From NCBI RefSeq assembly GCF_029626265.1, contig NZ_JARUBN010000001.1:1550001-1614000 (forward strand): 64,000 bases of DNA. Reading direction: 5' to 3'. Positions 10,791-19,462 of this stretch are shown here, one piece after another. Numbering within the stretch: position 1 is the first letter of the stretch; every line of letters starts with the position of its first letter. This DNA is from Micromonospora sp. WMMD1102 (GTDB lineage Bacteria; Actinomycetota; Actinomycetes; Mycobacteriales; Micromonosporaceae). A model generated the notes under the pieces. The model did no database searches. It saw only the letters and a list, made by a program, of their open reading frames with translations, and was not told where the DNA came from. A program made the position numbers and the translations under genes.

Positions 10791-12020
10791 ATGGCCGTAC
10801 CCGAATCTTTGTCGCTGTCCCAGGCCCGGCGGATCGCGCTGGCCGCCCAGGGCTTCGGTGACCCCGCTCCGGGAGCCGTGCCGACCCGCCGGCACCTGCG
10901 CCGGGTGCTCGGCCGGCTCGGGCTGCTCCAGATGGACTCGGTGAACGTCCTGCAACGGGCGCACTACCTGCCGCTCTACAGCCGGCTCGGGCCCTATCCG
11001 ACCGAGCTGCTGGACCGGTCCGCCTACCGGCGCCCCCGGGATCTCTTCGAATACTGGGGGCACGAGGCGTCACTGGTCCGGGTCGACCTGCAACCGGCGC
11101 TGCGCTGGCGGATGGCTGCCGCGCACACCGACGCCTGGGGCGGGATGCGCCGGATCGCGGTCGAGCAGCCGGCCCTGGTCGCCCGGGTCCTCGACGAGGT
11201 ACGCGACGGCGGCCCGATGACCGCCGCCGAGATCGAGCACGACGCGCCCCGGGAGACCGGCAACTGGGGCTGGAACTGGTCGGCGGTCAAACGCGCCTGC
11301 GAATACCTCTTCTGGGCCGGCGAACTGACCGCCGCCGCCCGGAACAGCGCCTTCGCCCGGGTCTACGACATACCCGAGCGGGTGTTGCCGCCGGAGGTGC
11401 TGGCCACCCCGACCCCGGAGCCGGCGCAGGCTTACCGGCAGCTGGTCGGGATCGCGGCCCAGGCGCTCGGGGTGGCGGCCGAGCCGGAGCTGCGGGACTA
11501 CTTCCGGCTGCCGGTCGCCGCCGCCCGGACCGCCCTCGCCGAGCTGGTCGAGGCGGGCGAGTTGCGCCCGGTCACCGTGCGGGGCTGGCGGCTGCCGGCC
11601 TATCTGCACCGGGACGCCCGGCTGCCTCGGTGGGTCCGGGCCAGCACCCTGGTCAGCCCCTTCGACCCGCTGATCTGGGAACGGTCCCGCACCGAACGCC
11701 TCTTCGGGTTCAGCTACCGGATCGAGATCTACGTGCCCGCCCCGCAGCGGGTCCACGGCTACTACGTGCTGCCGTTCCTGCTCGGCGACCGGTTCGTCGC
11801 CCGGGTCGACCTGAAGGCCGACCGGAAGGCCGGGACACTGCTGGTGCCGGCGGCCTGGGCCGAGCCCGGCACCGACCCGGTCGAGACGGCCGGGGCGCTC
11901 GCCGCCGAGTTGCACCGGCTGGCCGGCTGGCTCGGCCTGGCCACCGTGGCGCCGCCGACCGGGGGAGACCTGGCCGGGCCGCTCGCCGCCGCCCTCGCCG
12001 GCATGCTCGCGGTACGGTGA
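10791..12020 (+). CDS. YcaQ/AlkX-type winged-helix DNA glycosylase
   Basis: The 409-residue protein belongs to the HTH_42 family, which includes E. coli YcaQ (AlkX), an interstrand-crosslink DNA glycosylase, and AlkZ, a Streptomyces self-resistance glycosylase. It begins SLSQARRIALAAQGF and has LGLLQMDSVNVLQRAHYLPLYSR, where Q-M-D matches the QxD catalytic pattern reported for AlkX rather than the QxQ of AlkZ. Winged-helix repeats follow, and near the C-terminus LVSPFDPLIWERSRTERLF, the family's conserved block. The probable role is repair of bulky or crosslinked alkyl adducts. No biosynthetic cluster lies nearby, so general repair is more likely than self-resistance. Confidence 0.85.
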   Translation: MAVPESLSLSQARRIALAAQGFGDPAPGAVPTRRHLRRVLGRLGLLQMDSVNVLQRAHYLPLYSRLGPYPTELLDRSAYRRPRDLFEYWGHEASLVRVDLQPALRWRMAAAHTDAWGGMRRIAVEQPALVARVLDEVRDGGPMTAAEIEHDAPRETGNWGWNWSAVKRACEYLFWAGELTAAARNSAFARVYDIPERVLPPEVLATPTPEPAQAYRQLVGIAAQALGVAAEPELRDYFRLPVAAARTALAELVEAGELRPVTVRGWRLPAYLHRDARLPRWVRASTLVSPFDPLIWERSRTERLFGFSYRIEIYVPAPQRVHGYYVLPFLLGDRFVARVDLKADRKAGTLLVPAAWAEPGTDPVETAGALAAELHRLAGWLGLATVAPPTGGDLAGPLAAALAGMLAVR

Positions 12021-12058
12021 CCTGGTGGACGGAACCGGTGACGGGCGAGGCGGAATGA
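12017..12058 (+). CDS. Bridging micro-ORF, 13 residues
   Basis: This ORF starts with GTG inside the upstream stop (GTGA at 12017-12020) and its TGA lies inside the next start (ATGA at 12055-12058). It would encode MTWWTEPVTGEAE. It fills the gap between the YcaQ-type gene and the DUF2752 gene exactly. I infer a translational relay rather than a functional peptide; chance cannot be excluded. Confidence 0.3.
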   Translation: MTWWTEPVTGEAE

Positions 12059-12624
12059 CAAACGTTGACGACACCCGGTCCGATCCGGCCGGGACCACCG
12101 AGCATCCGGGTCACCCCGGTCACCCCGACTATCCGGGTTACCCGGGCTATGCGGTGCCGCCGTACGCCGCCGCCGAACCCGACCGGCTCACCCGGTTCGT
12201 CAACCGGATCCAGGCGCGGGCACCCCGCTGGCTCGCCCCGGTGGCGGCGCTCGGCTGCCTGGCCGGTGCCGTCGGCTTCACCCTCTTCACCGATCCGACC
12301 CGCAGCGCTCCCGACGCCGCCCCGTCCTGCATCCTCAAGCTCACCACCGGACTGGACTGTCCGGGCTGCGGCGGCACCCGCGCCTTCTGGTACGTCCTGA
12401 ACGGCGACCTGCCGGCAGCAGCCCGGCACCACCTGCTCTTCGTCTTCGCCCTGCCCTTCCTGCTCTACCTCTACGTCGCCTGGGCCGGGAAGCAGATCTT
12501 CGGCTGGCGGCTGCCTCAACTGGAGATCACCCCGAAGACGATCGGCATCTTCCTGGCCGCCTGGGGCGTCTTCTCGGTACTGCGCAACCTGCCCTGGGCC
12601 CCGTTCGACGCGTTCTACGTCTGA
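12055..12624 (+). CDS. DUF2752 membrane protein
   Basis: The 189-residue protein has a repetitive N-terminus (HPGHPGHPDYPGYPGY) and then two or three membrane segments. Between them is the DUF2752 signature CPGCGGTRAFWYVLNGDLP in the order helix, Cys-rich loop, HHLLFVFALPFLLYLYVAW helix, C-terminal helix. The function of the family is unknown; the CxxCGGTR loop could bind metal or be redox-active, which is inference. The ATG at 12055 follows GGCGAGG. A GTG at 12025 preceded by TACGGT six bases upstream is an alternative start. Confidence 0.82.
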   Translation: MTNVDDTRSDPAGTTEHPGHPGHPDYPGYPGYAVPPYAAAEPDRLTRFVNRIQARAPRWLAPVAALGCLAGAVGFTLFTDPTRSAPDAAPSCILKLTTGLDCPGCGGTRAFWYVLNGDLPAAARHHLLFVFALPFLLYLYVAWAGKQIFGWRLPQLEITPKTIGIFLAAWGVFSVLRNLPWAPFDAFYV

Positions 12625-12643
12625 TCCGGCCCCACCCGGCCCG

Positions 12644-13024
12644 CTACGGCGTGCCGGTCGGGCTCGGGGAGCCGATCCGGTGCAGCGTCCCGTCCGGGTC
12701 GACGAACGCGAACTCGCGCAGCCCGTAGGGGGTCTCGCGTACCTCGCCGAGCCGGCCCTCGACACCCGCGCCGGCCCAGGCGGCGTGCAGGGCGTCGGCG
12801 TCCGAGACGTAGAGGTAGACGGTGGAGGCTGTCCTGGCGGGATCGTGTTCGGCCCACTCCGTCAGGTGCAGGCAGACCGCACCGCGCTCGACGAAGCCGT
12901 ACCGGTCGGCACCGGTGTAGGGGCGTACGGTGAAGCCCAGCCGCCGGTAGCGGTCGAGCGCGGCGTCCAGGTCGCGTACCGGTACCACCGGGGCGACCCG
13001 GTCGAAGGTGACAGGCCCGGCCAT
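12644..13024 (-). CDS. VOC (glyoxalase/bleomycin-resistance fold) protein
   Basis: The 126-residue protein begins MAGPVTFDRVAPVVPVRDLDAALDRYRRLGF, with the single-domain VOC layout of beta-alpha-beta-beta-beta repeats. It ends with the GLREFAFVDPDGTLHRIG strand, whose Asp/His pattern is typical of bleomycin-binding-like members. VOC proteins bind or isomerise small molecules, often with a metal; the substrate here is unknown. It is convergent with the DUF2752 gene and divergent from the next gene. The first strand defines the start at 13024. Confidence 0.82.
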   Translation of the reverse strand: MAGPVTFDRVAPVVPVRDLDAALDRYRRLGFTVRPYTGADRYGFVERGAVCLHLTEWAEHDPARTASTVYLYVSDADALHAAWAGAGVEGRLGEVRETPYGLREFAFVDPDGTLHRIGSPSPTGTP

Positions 13025-13163
13025 CGGCGTCCTCCAGTCCGTCGGCCCGGCATCCTCGCCGGATTTCGGGGTACGAATCGCCAGGACCGTACCTCGACCG
13101 GCTGACCCGCACGCTAACCTGCACGCGTTCCACGCCAGAGCCAGCGCCAGAACTGAATCCGAA

Positions 13164-13892
13164 ATGTCCAGAACCGAGACGGGAGACCCACCTCCGGTGC
13201 CGCTGACCACACTGCCCCGCCGGGTGACGCCGGCCGAAGATCTCGCCGGCTTCACGGCCGCCCAGCTGACCGACGTGCTGGCGGCCTTCACGACGATCCT
13301 GGCCCTGCCGCGGGCGGCCGTCGACCGCGTCGACGCGCTCGTCGTGCCGGTCGGCCAGGGCGAGGAAGGCCGGCTGCGGCACGCCATCCGGCGCTGGGAG
13401 ACCAACCGGGACATCGGCCACCTCCTGGTCGCGAACGGCAACCCGGCGGAGGAGACGTACACCGAGATCACCCTCGACTACCTGCGCGGGCTCGGCCTGC
13501 GCCGGCTCGACCGGGTGCACCTACAGGCCGAGCCGGCCCCCAACACCGGACTACAGGCGGGGTGGATCGCCGAGCAGGTCGACGTGCTCGGCCTGGCGAG
13601 CCTCGGGCTCAGCGTCTCCGCGTACCACCTGCCCCGGGTCTACCTCACGGTGCTCAAGGCGCTCGGCCGGCGGGGTGTCCGGGTGGCCCTCGTCCCGGAC
13701 CCGACACCGGTCCCGCCGGGCAGCGCCGTCCCGGAGACCGGGGCGAGCGCCTACGACCTGCTTCCCGGCGAGGCGGTCCGGATCCTCAGCTACCAGCAGC
13801 GGGGCTGGGTCGCCACCCTGGACGAGCTGCGGCAGTACCTGCACTGGCTGTGGAGCGAGCGGCAGTCCCTCCTCGTCGAGCCGCCGACCTGA
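13164..13892 (+). CDS. DUF218 (YdcF/ElyC-like) domain protein
   Basis: The predicted 242-residue cytoplasmic protein contains HLLVANGNPAEETYTEITLDY, then APNTGLQAGWIAEQ and LSVSAYHLPRVYLTVLKAL. This is the DUF218 pattern of a glycine/asparagine loop, N-T-x-x-x-A and a strand followed by a YHxxR-type motif. Family members are linked to envelope metabolism or S-adenosylmethionine binding, but no activity can be assigned here. The start is uncertain: 13164 (ATG) is preceded by no clear ribosome site, while TAACCT near 13114 could be a -10. A GTG at 13197 is an alternative. Confidence 0.62.
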   Translation: MSRTETGDPPPVPLTTLPRRVTPAEDLAGFTAAQLTDVLAAFTTILALPRAAVDRVDALVVPVGQGEEGRLRHAIRRWETNRDIGHLLVANGNPAEETYTEITLDYLRGLGLRRLDRVHLQAEPAPNTGLQAGWIAEQVDVLGLASLGLSVSAYHLPRVYLTVLKALGRRGVRVALVPDPTPVPPGSAVPETGASAYDLLPGEAVRILSYQQRGWVATLDELRQYLHWLWSERQSLLVEPPT

Positions 13893-13965
13893 GCCGGCCG
13901 GGCCACCCCGGACAAGCCCGTCGCCCGCCCACCGCCAACCTGCGGCCGGAGGCCCAGATCCGCCG

Positions 13966-16900
13966 TCAGCCGATCCTGTACGCCCGGATCACCGTCTGGG
14001 TGACCGTGTTCCCGGCGGTGTCGGTGGCGCTGGCCCGCAGCGAGACGTACCCCGACTCGGCCGGATGCCGCAGTACCGCCTGCCCGGCTGTCACCTCGGC
14101 CGGAGCCCAGGTGACGCCGTCGTCGTAGGACACCTCGACGGTCAGCTCCTCGTTGGCGCCGGCTCCCGACCCGGGTTGTGCCGTGACGGTCACCGGCACG
14201 GTGCCGGTCTGGCCGGCCGGGGTGCTGTTGTCGCTGTCCACCCGGGGCGAGAAGCGGACGGTGGAGATCGGCAACCGGCTCGGCGTCTCCCCGTCGACGT
14301 GCCCGGAACGGAAGGTCCAGGTGACGCCGACCCTGGTGGAGAGCGTCGCCGGGCCGCCGCGTTCGGCCGTCATCGTCAGCCGGTAGTCGCCGGTCTCCGG
14401 GGGCAGCTCGATCGTCCCGTACAGGCCGTCGAGGTCGCTGATCACCTTGCCGTCGTGTTCCAGGGTTATCCGTCCGGTGGCGATCGAGGAGAAGCCGGCC
14501 CGGCCGACGCCGTCGCCGTAGAGCGGGGCCTGCACGGTGAGGGTGTCGCCGAGCCGGGTCACCCACTGGTGCTCGTACGGCGGTGCCGCCACCGTCGGCC
14601 CGAACACCCCGCGACTCCACTGCTCCTGGTACGCCTGTCCGGGCCGGTACGTCATCGGCGGCGCCACCAGGCTGGTCAGGTACGCCTGCTCCGCACCGGA
14701 GCCGGTGGTCTCGTCGACCGACCGGAACCACTGGGCCCGGCCGTCGGTGTTGTAGTACTCGGTCCGGGTCGACGGCAGCGGGAACGTCATCGCGTGTGCG
14801 AAGCCGCCCATCACCGACTCCGGCAGCACCGCCCAGGCGAGTTTCCGGCCGTTGCTGCCGGAGGACTCGTGACCGTGGTCGGCCCGGACGGTCGCCAGCT
14901 CGGCGGCGGTCACCTGCCGGGTGAAGCCGCTGCCCATCCGCCCCTCGTCCAGCCAGCAGAGCAGGTACGCGTACGAGTGGTCGGCCGGCTCCGGCGGGGC
15001 GAAGGTGGCGGTGGTCCGGGAGACGAACCCGGCGGCGGCCTGGTCCGGCCCGACCCGGCCGGTGCGCAGCCGCTCGAAGGTGCTGCCGAGGGTGCCGACC
15101 TCGACGGTGCGCCCGGCGGCCAGCACGCTGGTGGCCAGTTCGGCGAAGACCTGCCGGGCGCCGCTGGTCGGCACGGTCACCGAGAGCGGCCGACCCAGCC
15201 GGGCGTCGAGCACGACGCTCCGGTCGCCGCTGACGTCCAGCTCCGGCTGGGCCAGGACGCTTGTCAGGTAGACCCCGTCCAGCGGGCTGGTGATGGCGGT
15301 GAGGGCCGAGTAGCGCCCCTTCGGCACCCGCAGGGTGGCCGTGCCGTCGCCGGTGGCCGGCATCGAGACCGCGTACGACCGGTCCAGTCCGGCCAGCATG
15401 GTCAGGTAGCCGGTGGTCGGCTCGCCGGCGTGGCCGAGGTGCGCGACCTTGACGTCGTAGCTCTCCACCTCGCGGTCCAGCGCCAGCGGGGTGGGCACAC
15501 CGCCGCCGCCGCTCACGGTCGCGGTGAGCAGGCCGGTGAGCTGCCCGAGCGGGCCGCCGCTGCCGGCCGTGTCGGCGGTGACCGTCGCCTCGGCGGTGCC
15601 GCCGGCCGGTACGGTGACGCTGCTCGGCGTGACCGTGAACATCCCGGCGGGTACGGCGACACCGTCCGGCGCGACCGCCCGTACCCCGACCTGCATCGTC
15701 ACCGGCGTGCTGCCGGCGTTGTGGTAGCGCACCGTACGCCGGACCGGGGTGTCGTCGTCGTGCGGCCAGGACTGGCGGCCGAAGCTCAGGCTCGGCGGGT
15801 CGGCGGTGACCTGCTGGTCGACGGCGCGGGCGACGTCGAGCCGGCCGGCACCCTGGGCGAAGACGCCGAGTTCGGGGTTGGGCCGGGCGGCGGCCATCAG
15901 CGCCGCCTTGAGTCGGGGCGCCGGCAGGTTCGGCCGGCGCTGGGCCAGGATCGCGGCGGCTCCGGCGACGTGCGGGGTGGCCATCGAGGTGCCGGACATG
16001 GCGATGCCGCTTCCTTCCGGCACCTCCGGCCCGGAGTCGACGCTGCGGGCGGCGACGATCTCCAGGCCGGGCGCGGTCAGGTCGGGCTTGATGGCGCCGT
16101 CGCCGAGTCGGGGGCCCTGGCTGGAGAAGCCGGCCAGCCCGTCGGACTTGCTCACCGCGCCGACCGCCAGGGCGGCGTCGGCGGTGGCCGGCGAGCCGAC
16201 GGTACCGGCGCCCGGGATGTTGCCGGCGGCGACGACGAAGAGGGTGTCGTGCGCCTCGGTCAACTGCCCGAGCGCCTGCTCGATCGGGTCCACCACCGGG
16301 GTGTCGGTGCCGGTCAGGCTCATGTTGACCACCCGGGCGCCGGACTCCGCCGCCCACTGCATCCCGGCGATGATCGCCGACTCGGTGCAGCCGTTCGCCG
16401 CGCAGACCTTGCCGTCCAGCAGCCGGGCGCCGGGTGCGACGCCGGTGAATCGGGCCGCGCCGGTACCGGCCACCGTGGAGGCCACGTGGGTGCCGTGCCC
16501 GATGGTGTCCCGGTCGTCCTCGACGCCGTCGGTGAAGTTGCGCTGTCCGGTCACCTGTCCGGCGAGATCCGGGTGGGTCTCGTCGATCCCGGTGTCCAGT
16601 ACGGCGACCGTCACCCCGCTGCCGTCGAAACCGGCGGCCCAGGCGGCCGGGGCGCCGACCTGGGGCACACTCTCGGCGAGGGCGGGCCGGCGCAGTCCGT
16701 CGAGCCAGACGGTGCGCACGGTCGCGGCCATGGTGCGCCGGGTCGGCTCGGCGCCGGTGAGGCCGGTCCAGAACCGGGGCAGCCCGTCCCGGTCCACCGT
16801 CACCGCCTGTCCGGCCACCGGCGGCAGGTCGCGGACCAGTCGTGCGCCGGCTCCGACCAGCGCGCTCCCGCCCTGTGCCCGGTCGTCGGCACCGGCGTAC

Positions 16901-17364
16901 GTCACCAGCAGCGGCAGGTCGCCCCGGCGGTCGTAGCCGAACTCCAGCAGGGCGGTGACGTCGAAGAGCCGCTCGTCCAGCCGCCCACCCCGGACCAGGG
17001 CGAGGGCGTCGGTCGGGATCACGTGCAGCCGGTCGCCGATCCGGCGGGTCAGGAACTCGACGCCGGTCCGGCCGGGTCCTGGCTCGACGCTGGCCTTGAA
17101 GTCGGCCGTGACGGTGACCCGGTCGCCGGTGACCAGGCTGACCGTCCGGGCGCCGGTACCCGCCGACGGGTCGGTCTGGCCGGTGCCGGGTGGGGTCGGC
17201 GACCCGGCCGCTGGCGGGAACCCGGTCGGCGCCGCTGCCGCGTACCCGGTCTGTCCCGGCGGTGCCGCCAGGGCAGCCGTGCCGGCCGGCGGTCCCGGTA
17301 CGGCGAACGTGACCAGCAGGGCGAGACCCGTTACTCCCCACGTAAGCCTTTTAACTGGATTCAT
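13966..17364 (-). CDS. Secreted S8 subtilisin-like serine protease, large multidomain
   Basis: The 1,132-residue preproprotease begins MNPVKRLTWGVTGLALLVTFAVP, a signal peptide with an Ala cleavage region. A propeptide of about 200 residues follows. The S8 domain has Asp in AVLDTGIDETHPDL (near 257), His in DTIGHGTHVAS (near 290), the oxyanion Asn in VVAAGNIPG (near 382) and Ser in SGTSMATPHVAG (near 460). The ~600 C-terminal residues look like beta-sandwich modules, including an inter-subunit strand RRTVRYHNAGSTPVTMQVG. GGGGAGG six bases upstream supports the ATG at 17364. It probably degrades proteins outside the cell. It lies just downstream of an HTH regulator gene on the same strand, its likely controller. 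Confidence 0.93.
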   Translation of the reverse strand: MNPVKRLTWGVTGLALLVTFAVPGPPAGTAALAAPPGQTGYAAAAPTGFPPAAGSPTPPGTGQTDPSAGTGARTVSLVTGDRVTVTADFKASVEPGPGRTGVEFLTRRIGDRLHVIPTDALALVRGGRLDERLFDVTALLEFGYDRRGDLPLLVTYAGADDRAQGGSALVGAGARLVRDLPPVAGQAVTVDRDGLPRFWTGLTGAEPTRRTMAATVRTVWLDGLRRPALAESVPQVGAPAAWAAGFDGSGVTVAVLDTGIDETHPDLAGQVTGQRNFTDGVEDDRDTIGHGTHVASTVAGTGAARFTGVAPGARLLDGKVCAANGCTESAIIAGMQWAAESGARVVNMSLTGTDTPVVDPIEQALGQLTEAHDTLFVVAAGNIPGAGTVGSPATADAALAVGAVSKSDGLAGFSSQGPRLGDGAIKPDLTAPGLEIVAARSVDSGPEVPEGSGIAMSGTSMATPHVAGAAAILAQRRPNLPAPRLKAALMAAARPNPELGVFAQGAGRLDVARAVDQQVTADPPSLSFGRQSWPHDDDTPVRRTVRYHNAGSTPVTMQVGVRAVAPDGVAVPAGMFTVTPSSVTVPAGGTAEATVTADTAGSGGPLGQLTGLLTATVSGGGGVPTPLALDREVESYDVKVAHLGHAGEPTTGYLTMLAGLDRSYAVSMPATGDGTATLRVPKGRYSALTAITSPLDGVYLTSVLAQPELDVSGDRSVVLDARLGRPLSVTVPTSGARQVFAELATSVLAAGRTVEVGTLGSTFERLRTGRVGPDQAAAGFVSRTTATFAPPEPADHSYAYLLCWLDEGRMGSGFTRQVTAAELATVRADHGHESSGSNGRKLAWAVLPESVMGGFAHAMTFPLPSTRTEYYNTDGRAQWFRSVDETTGSGAEQAYLTSLVAPPMTYRPGQAYQEQWSRGVFGPTVAAPPYEHQWVTRLGDTLTVQAPLYGDGVGRAGFSSIATGRITLEHDGKVISDLDGLYGTIELPPETGDYRLTMTAERGGPATLSTRVGVTWTFRSGHVDGETPSRLPISTVRFSPRVDSDNSTPAGQTGTVPVTVTAQPGSGAGANEELTVEVSYDDGVTWAPAEVTAGQAVLRHPAESGYVSLRASATDTAGNTVTQTVIRAYRIG

Positions 17365-17481
17365 GGTGTGCCTCCCCTGGATACCGGTCATACCGGCACG
17401 GCTGCACATCGACCGAAACACATCGCCGGAGAAGCAGCAACATTGACGTCCATAGATTGAGATGATCGACCGGCGGTTCAG

Positions 17482-17492
17482 CTGTCCGAAAA
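17482..17492 (-). promoter_or_regulatory. TTTTCSGACAG site upstream of the S8 protease
   Basis: Read on the minus strand this is TTTTCGGACAG, one base different from TTTTCCGACAG at 18839-18849 upstream of the HTH gene. It lies in the 170-base gap before the protease start and could be a shared operator. This is inference only. Confidence 0.3.
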
Positions 17493-17534
17493 GGACTCGG
17501 CCGGCCCGGCCCACCGGGACCGGCCAGGGCGGAT

Positions 17535-18758
17535 CTACCGGTGCGCCCCCGGCGTGCCGGCCCGGACGCTCCGGGCGTGACCGGCGAGCTGCCGGACGAC
17601 CCCGGCGTCCGCGCCGAGCACGGTGGCCAGGTCGTGCAGCTCGGCCTCGGTCGGCGGCCGCCGGGCGGCGAGGATCTCGGCCACCGTCGCCACCGAGAGC
17701 CCGGTCCGGACGGCCAGTTCGGTGACGGTGCAGCGACCGAGTTCGGCGTACGCGCAGAGGTACTGGGCCAGGGCGCGCAGCGGCAGTGGCGCGGCCGGGA
17801 CGATGTGCCGGGAGAGCTGGCCGAGCGGGCCGCGCTGCCGTCCCTGGAGCGCGGCGAACAGCTCGGCGGTCCGGTGGTCCGGACGGCTGCCGTGTTCCCC
17901 GAGCAGCAGCACCTGCACCGTCAGCCGGGCACAGTCGGCCCGCAGGTCCGCGATGTCGACCGCGACGTCGCGGCCCGGCCCGCCCCGATCCGCTGCCGAC
18001 CCGTACTGCCTCCGGGCCTGGTTGGCGTCCGGCCTGCCGTCGGCGCCCGGTGCGCTGTTCGGGGTACGTCCGGCCGGGGTCGCGGCGTGCCGGCCCGGCC
18101 CGGGGGCGTTCGGCCGGCGTACCCCCAGACCGGCCCGGTTCCGGACCGCAGAGCGGTCGACGGAGCCGCCGGAACCGGCCGGTTCCGGACCGGTGACGTC
18201 CGGGCGGGGCAAGTTGTCCGGGCGGGGCGGCCTGTCGGGACCGGTCGGGTTGTCGGGTCCGGGTCTGTCGGAACTGGTGTGCGCCGCCGTCCGAGCGGGA
18301 TCGGGCGGGTTGTCGGAACCGGGCTTGTCGGAACCGGGCTTGTCGGAACTCGGCTTGTCGGAACTCGGGTGCGCCGTTTTCCGACGCCGGGCGGGCTGTC
18401 CGGCGGAAGGCCGGTGCTGTGCCGCGGCTGCCTCGGCCCGGCGGTGCAGGTCGGCGGCCTCGGCCCGGATGCGGTCCCGGGGTGCGTCCGCCGGCAGGCA
18501 CTCGATGATCATCTCTGTGGTCTCCCACGGCGGCCCGTGCCGGTAGCGCCCGGAAAGGTGCTCGGAGAGGGTCTGCCTGCTGAAACGGGCCGGCAGTACG
18601 CCCCGGGCAGCCGCCCTGCGCAGCACCTCCGCCGGCCCGCCGGCCAGCTCCGGCCCGCCGGCCAGCCGCCGGACGTAGAGCGTGTACGCCGCCGCCTCGG
18701 TACTGGCGCAGCGGGCGCGGATCGTGTCGTCGTCGATGCCGGGAGGTCCGGAGGGCAT
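17535..18758 (-). CDS. Helix-turn-helix regulator with Pro/Asp-rich repeat linker
   Basis: The 407-residue cytoplasmic protein has two predicted DNA-binding-like regions. The N-terminal part (residues 1-115) resembles an XRE-type module with RFSRQTLSEHLSGRYRHGPPWE. The C-terminal part has YAELGRCTVTELAVRTGLSVATVAEILAARRPP, a second HTH. Between them runs a disordered linker with SDKPG repeats and a long Pro/Arg stretch. AAGGACG upstream supports the ATG at 18758. The gene precedes the secreted protease, suggesting control of it. The specificity and the inducer are unknown. Confidence 0.7.
   Translation of the reverse strand: MPSGPPGIDDDTIRARCASTEAAAYTLYVRRLAGGPELAGGPAEVLRRAAARGVLPARFSRQTLSEHLSGRYRHGPPWETTEMIIECLPADAPRDRIRAEAADLHRRAEAAAAQHRPSAGQPARRRKTAHPSSDKPSSDKPGSDKPGSDNPPDPARTAAHTSSDRPGPDNPTGPDRPPRPDNLPRPDVTGPEPAGSGGSVDRSAVRNRAGLGVRRPNAPGPGRHAATPAGRTPNSAPGADGRPDANQARRQYGSAADRGGPGRDVAVDIADLRADCARLTVQVLLLGEHGSRPDHRTAELFAALQGRQRGPLGQLSRHIVPAAPLPLRALAQYLCAYAELGRCTVTELAVRTGLSVATVAEILAARRPPTEAELHDLATVLGADAGVVRQLAGHARSVRAGTPGAHR
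18309..18370. repeat. Four 15-bp tandem repeats in the HTH gene linker
   Basis: TGTCGGAA recurs every 15 bases at 18311, 18326, 18341 and 18356 (plus 18266 and a variant at 18251), encoding SDKPG/SDKPS on the minus strand. The same octamer resembles the inverted-repeat half-site in the upstream region of this gene. Confidence 0.85.
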
Positions 18759-18785
18759 GTCGGTCGTCCTTGCCGGGTGTGGGTG

Positions 18786-18849
18786 TTCCCGACATTCGGC
18801 GGGGCTGTCGGGAACGCGGGGGTAGGGCGCCGGTGCTCTTTTCCGACAG
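18786..18849. promoter_or_regulatory. Inverted repeat upstream of the HTH gene (candidate operator)
   Basis: TTCCCGACA (18786-18794) and TGTCGGGAA (18806-18814) form a perfect 9-base inverted repeat with an 11-base spacer, 28 bases before the HTH gene start. TTTTCCGACAG at 18839-18849 adds a third related half-site. This is a candidate autoregulatory operator. Confidence 0.5.
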
Positions 18850-19004
18850 TCGACGGGCCGGCGAGAGTACCTGCGGTTCCTCGCCGGTCGGTCCGGCTGG
18901 CGGGCGTGCCGTGGTCCTGCCGCGCCGGCCGGTCGGCAAGCCCGCGCCGGTTGCGGCAGGACCACCACTGGGAAGATCACTGATCGTGGAAGGTCGATGA
19001 CAGA

Positions 19005-19349
19005 ATGCCTCATCGTGCCCGACTCTGGGGAACCGGGTTGCTGCTCCTCGGCACCGCCGTGGCGACCGCGACCGCTCGGGCCTGGCTGCGCCGGTGCGGT
19101 CCCCCGGCGCCCCGCCCGCCCCGCCCGGACGAACCGGCGCCGGACGGGCCGGACAGGTCGGCAGGGCTGCGCGGGCCGGGCGGGCCGGGCGGGCCGGGCG
19201 GGGTGATCGTGCCGGATCGGCCGCGGGACCGCCCACCCGCCGGGTATCGGCCACGGCACCGCCGCCGGCCTGCGCGCCCGCATCCCGGCCCCCGCCCGCA
19301 TCCCGGCCCCCGCCCGCATCCCGGCCCCCGGCGGCCCGGCCAGCGTTGA
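19005..19349 (+). CDS. Possible small membrane-anchored hypothetical protein
   Basis: This ORF would encode 114 residues: [20 protein letters not shown] with one hydrophobic segment, then an Arg/Pro/Gly-rich tail with repeats ([10 protein letters not shown] and [12 protein letters not shown]). I recognise no family. A GGAAGG tract 11 bases upstream could serve as ribosome site. The tail is made of DNA repeats and could simply be open by high GC content, so the ORF may not be real. It lies between the HTH gene (divergent) and thyX. Confidence 0.3.
   Translation: MPHRARLWGTGLLLLGTAVATATARAWLRRCGPPAPRPPRPDEPAPDGPDRSAGLRGPGGPGGPGGVIVPDRPRDRPPAGYRPRHRRRPARPHPGPRPHPGPRPHPGPRRPGQR
19281..19334. repeat. 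Three 18-bp tandem repeats
   Basis: The unit CATCCCGGCCCCCGCCCG occurs at 19281, 19299 and 19317 (the last copy diverges at its end). A 9-bp unit GGGCCGGGC is also repeated at about 19172-19201. Both lie in the possible small ORF upstream of thyX. Confidence 0.85.
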
Positions 19350-19449
19350 GGCCCGATCCGGCATGCCCGGCCGCCGTCCCCGGCGACCGCTCCGCACGCG
19401 CCGGCCGACAGGTCGGCAGGGGGTCGTCCGGCCGGCGGCGGGGGCGGAC

Positions 19450-19455
19450 TAGAGT
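19450..19455 (+). promoter_or_regulatory. -10 box of thyX, leaderless type
   Basis: TAGAGT ends seven bases before the thyX ATG at 19463. The intervening CCGAGGA could alternatively serve as a weak ribosome site. Confidence 0.4.
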
Positions 19456-19462
19456 CCGAGGA

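Noticed and set aside
10791..12020. Self-resistance glycosylase (AlkZ-like) of an antibiotic cluster
   Set aside because: The motif reads QMD, as in AlkX/YcaQ, and no biosynthetic genes are nearby.
13675..17460. 1,261-codon plus-strand frame over the S8 protease gene
   Set aside because: The S8 catalytic triad, signal peptide and ribosome site are on the minus strand, so the plus-strand frame is a shadow.
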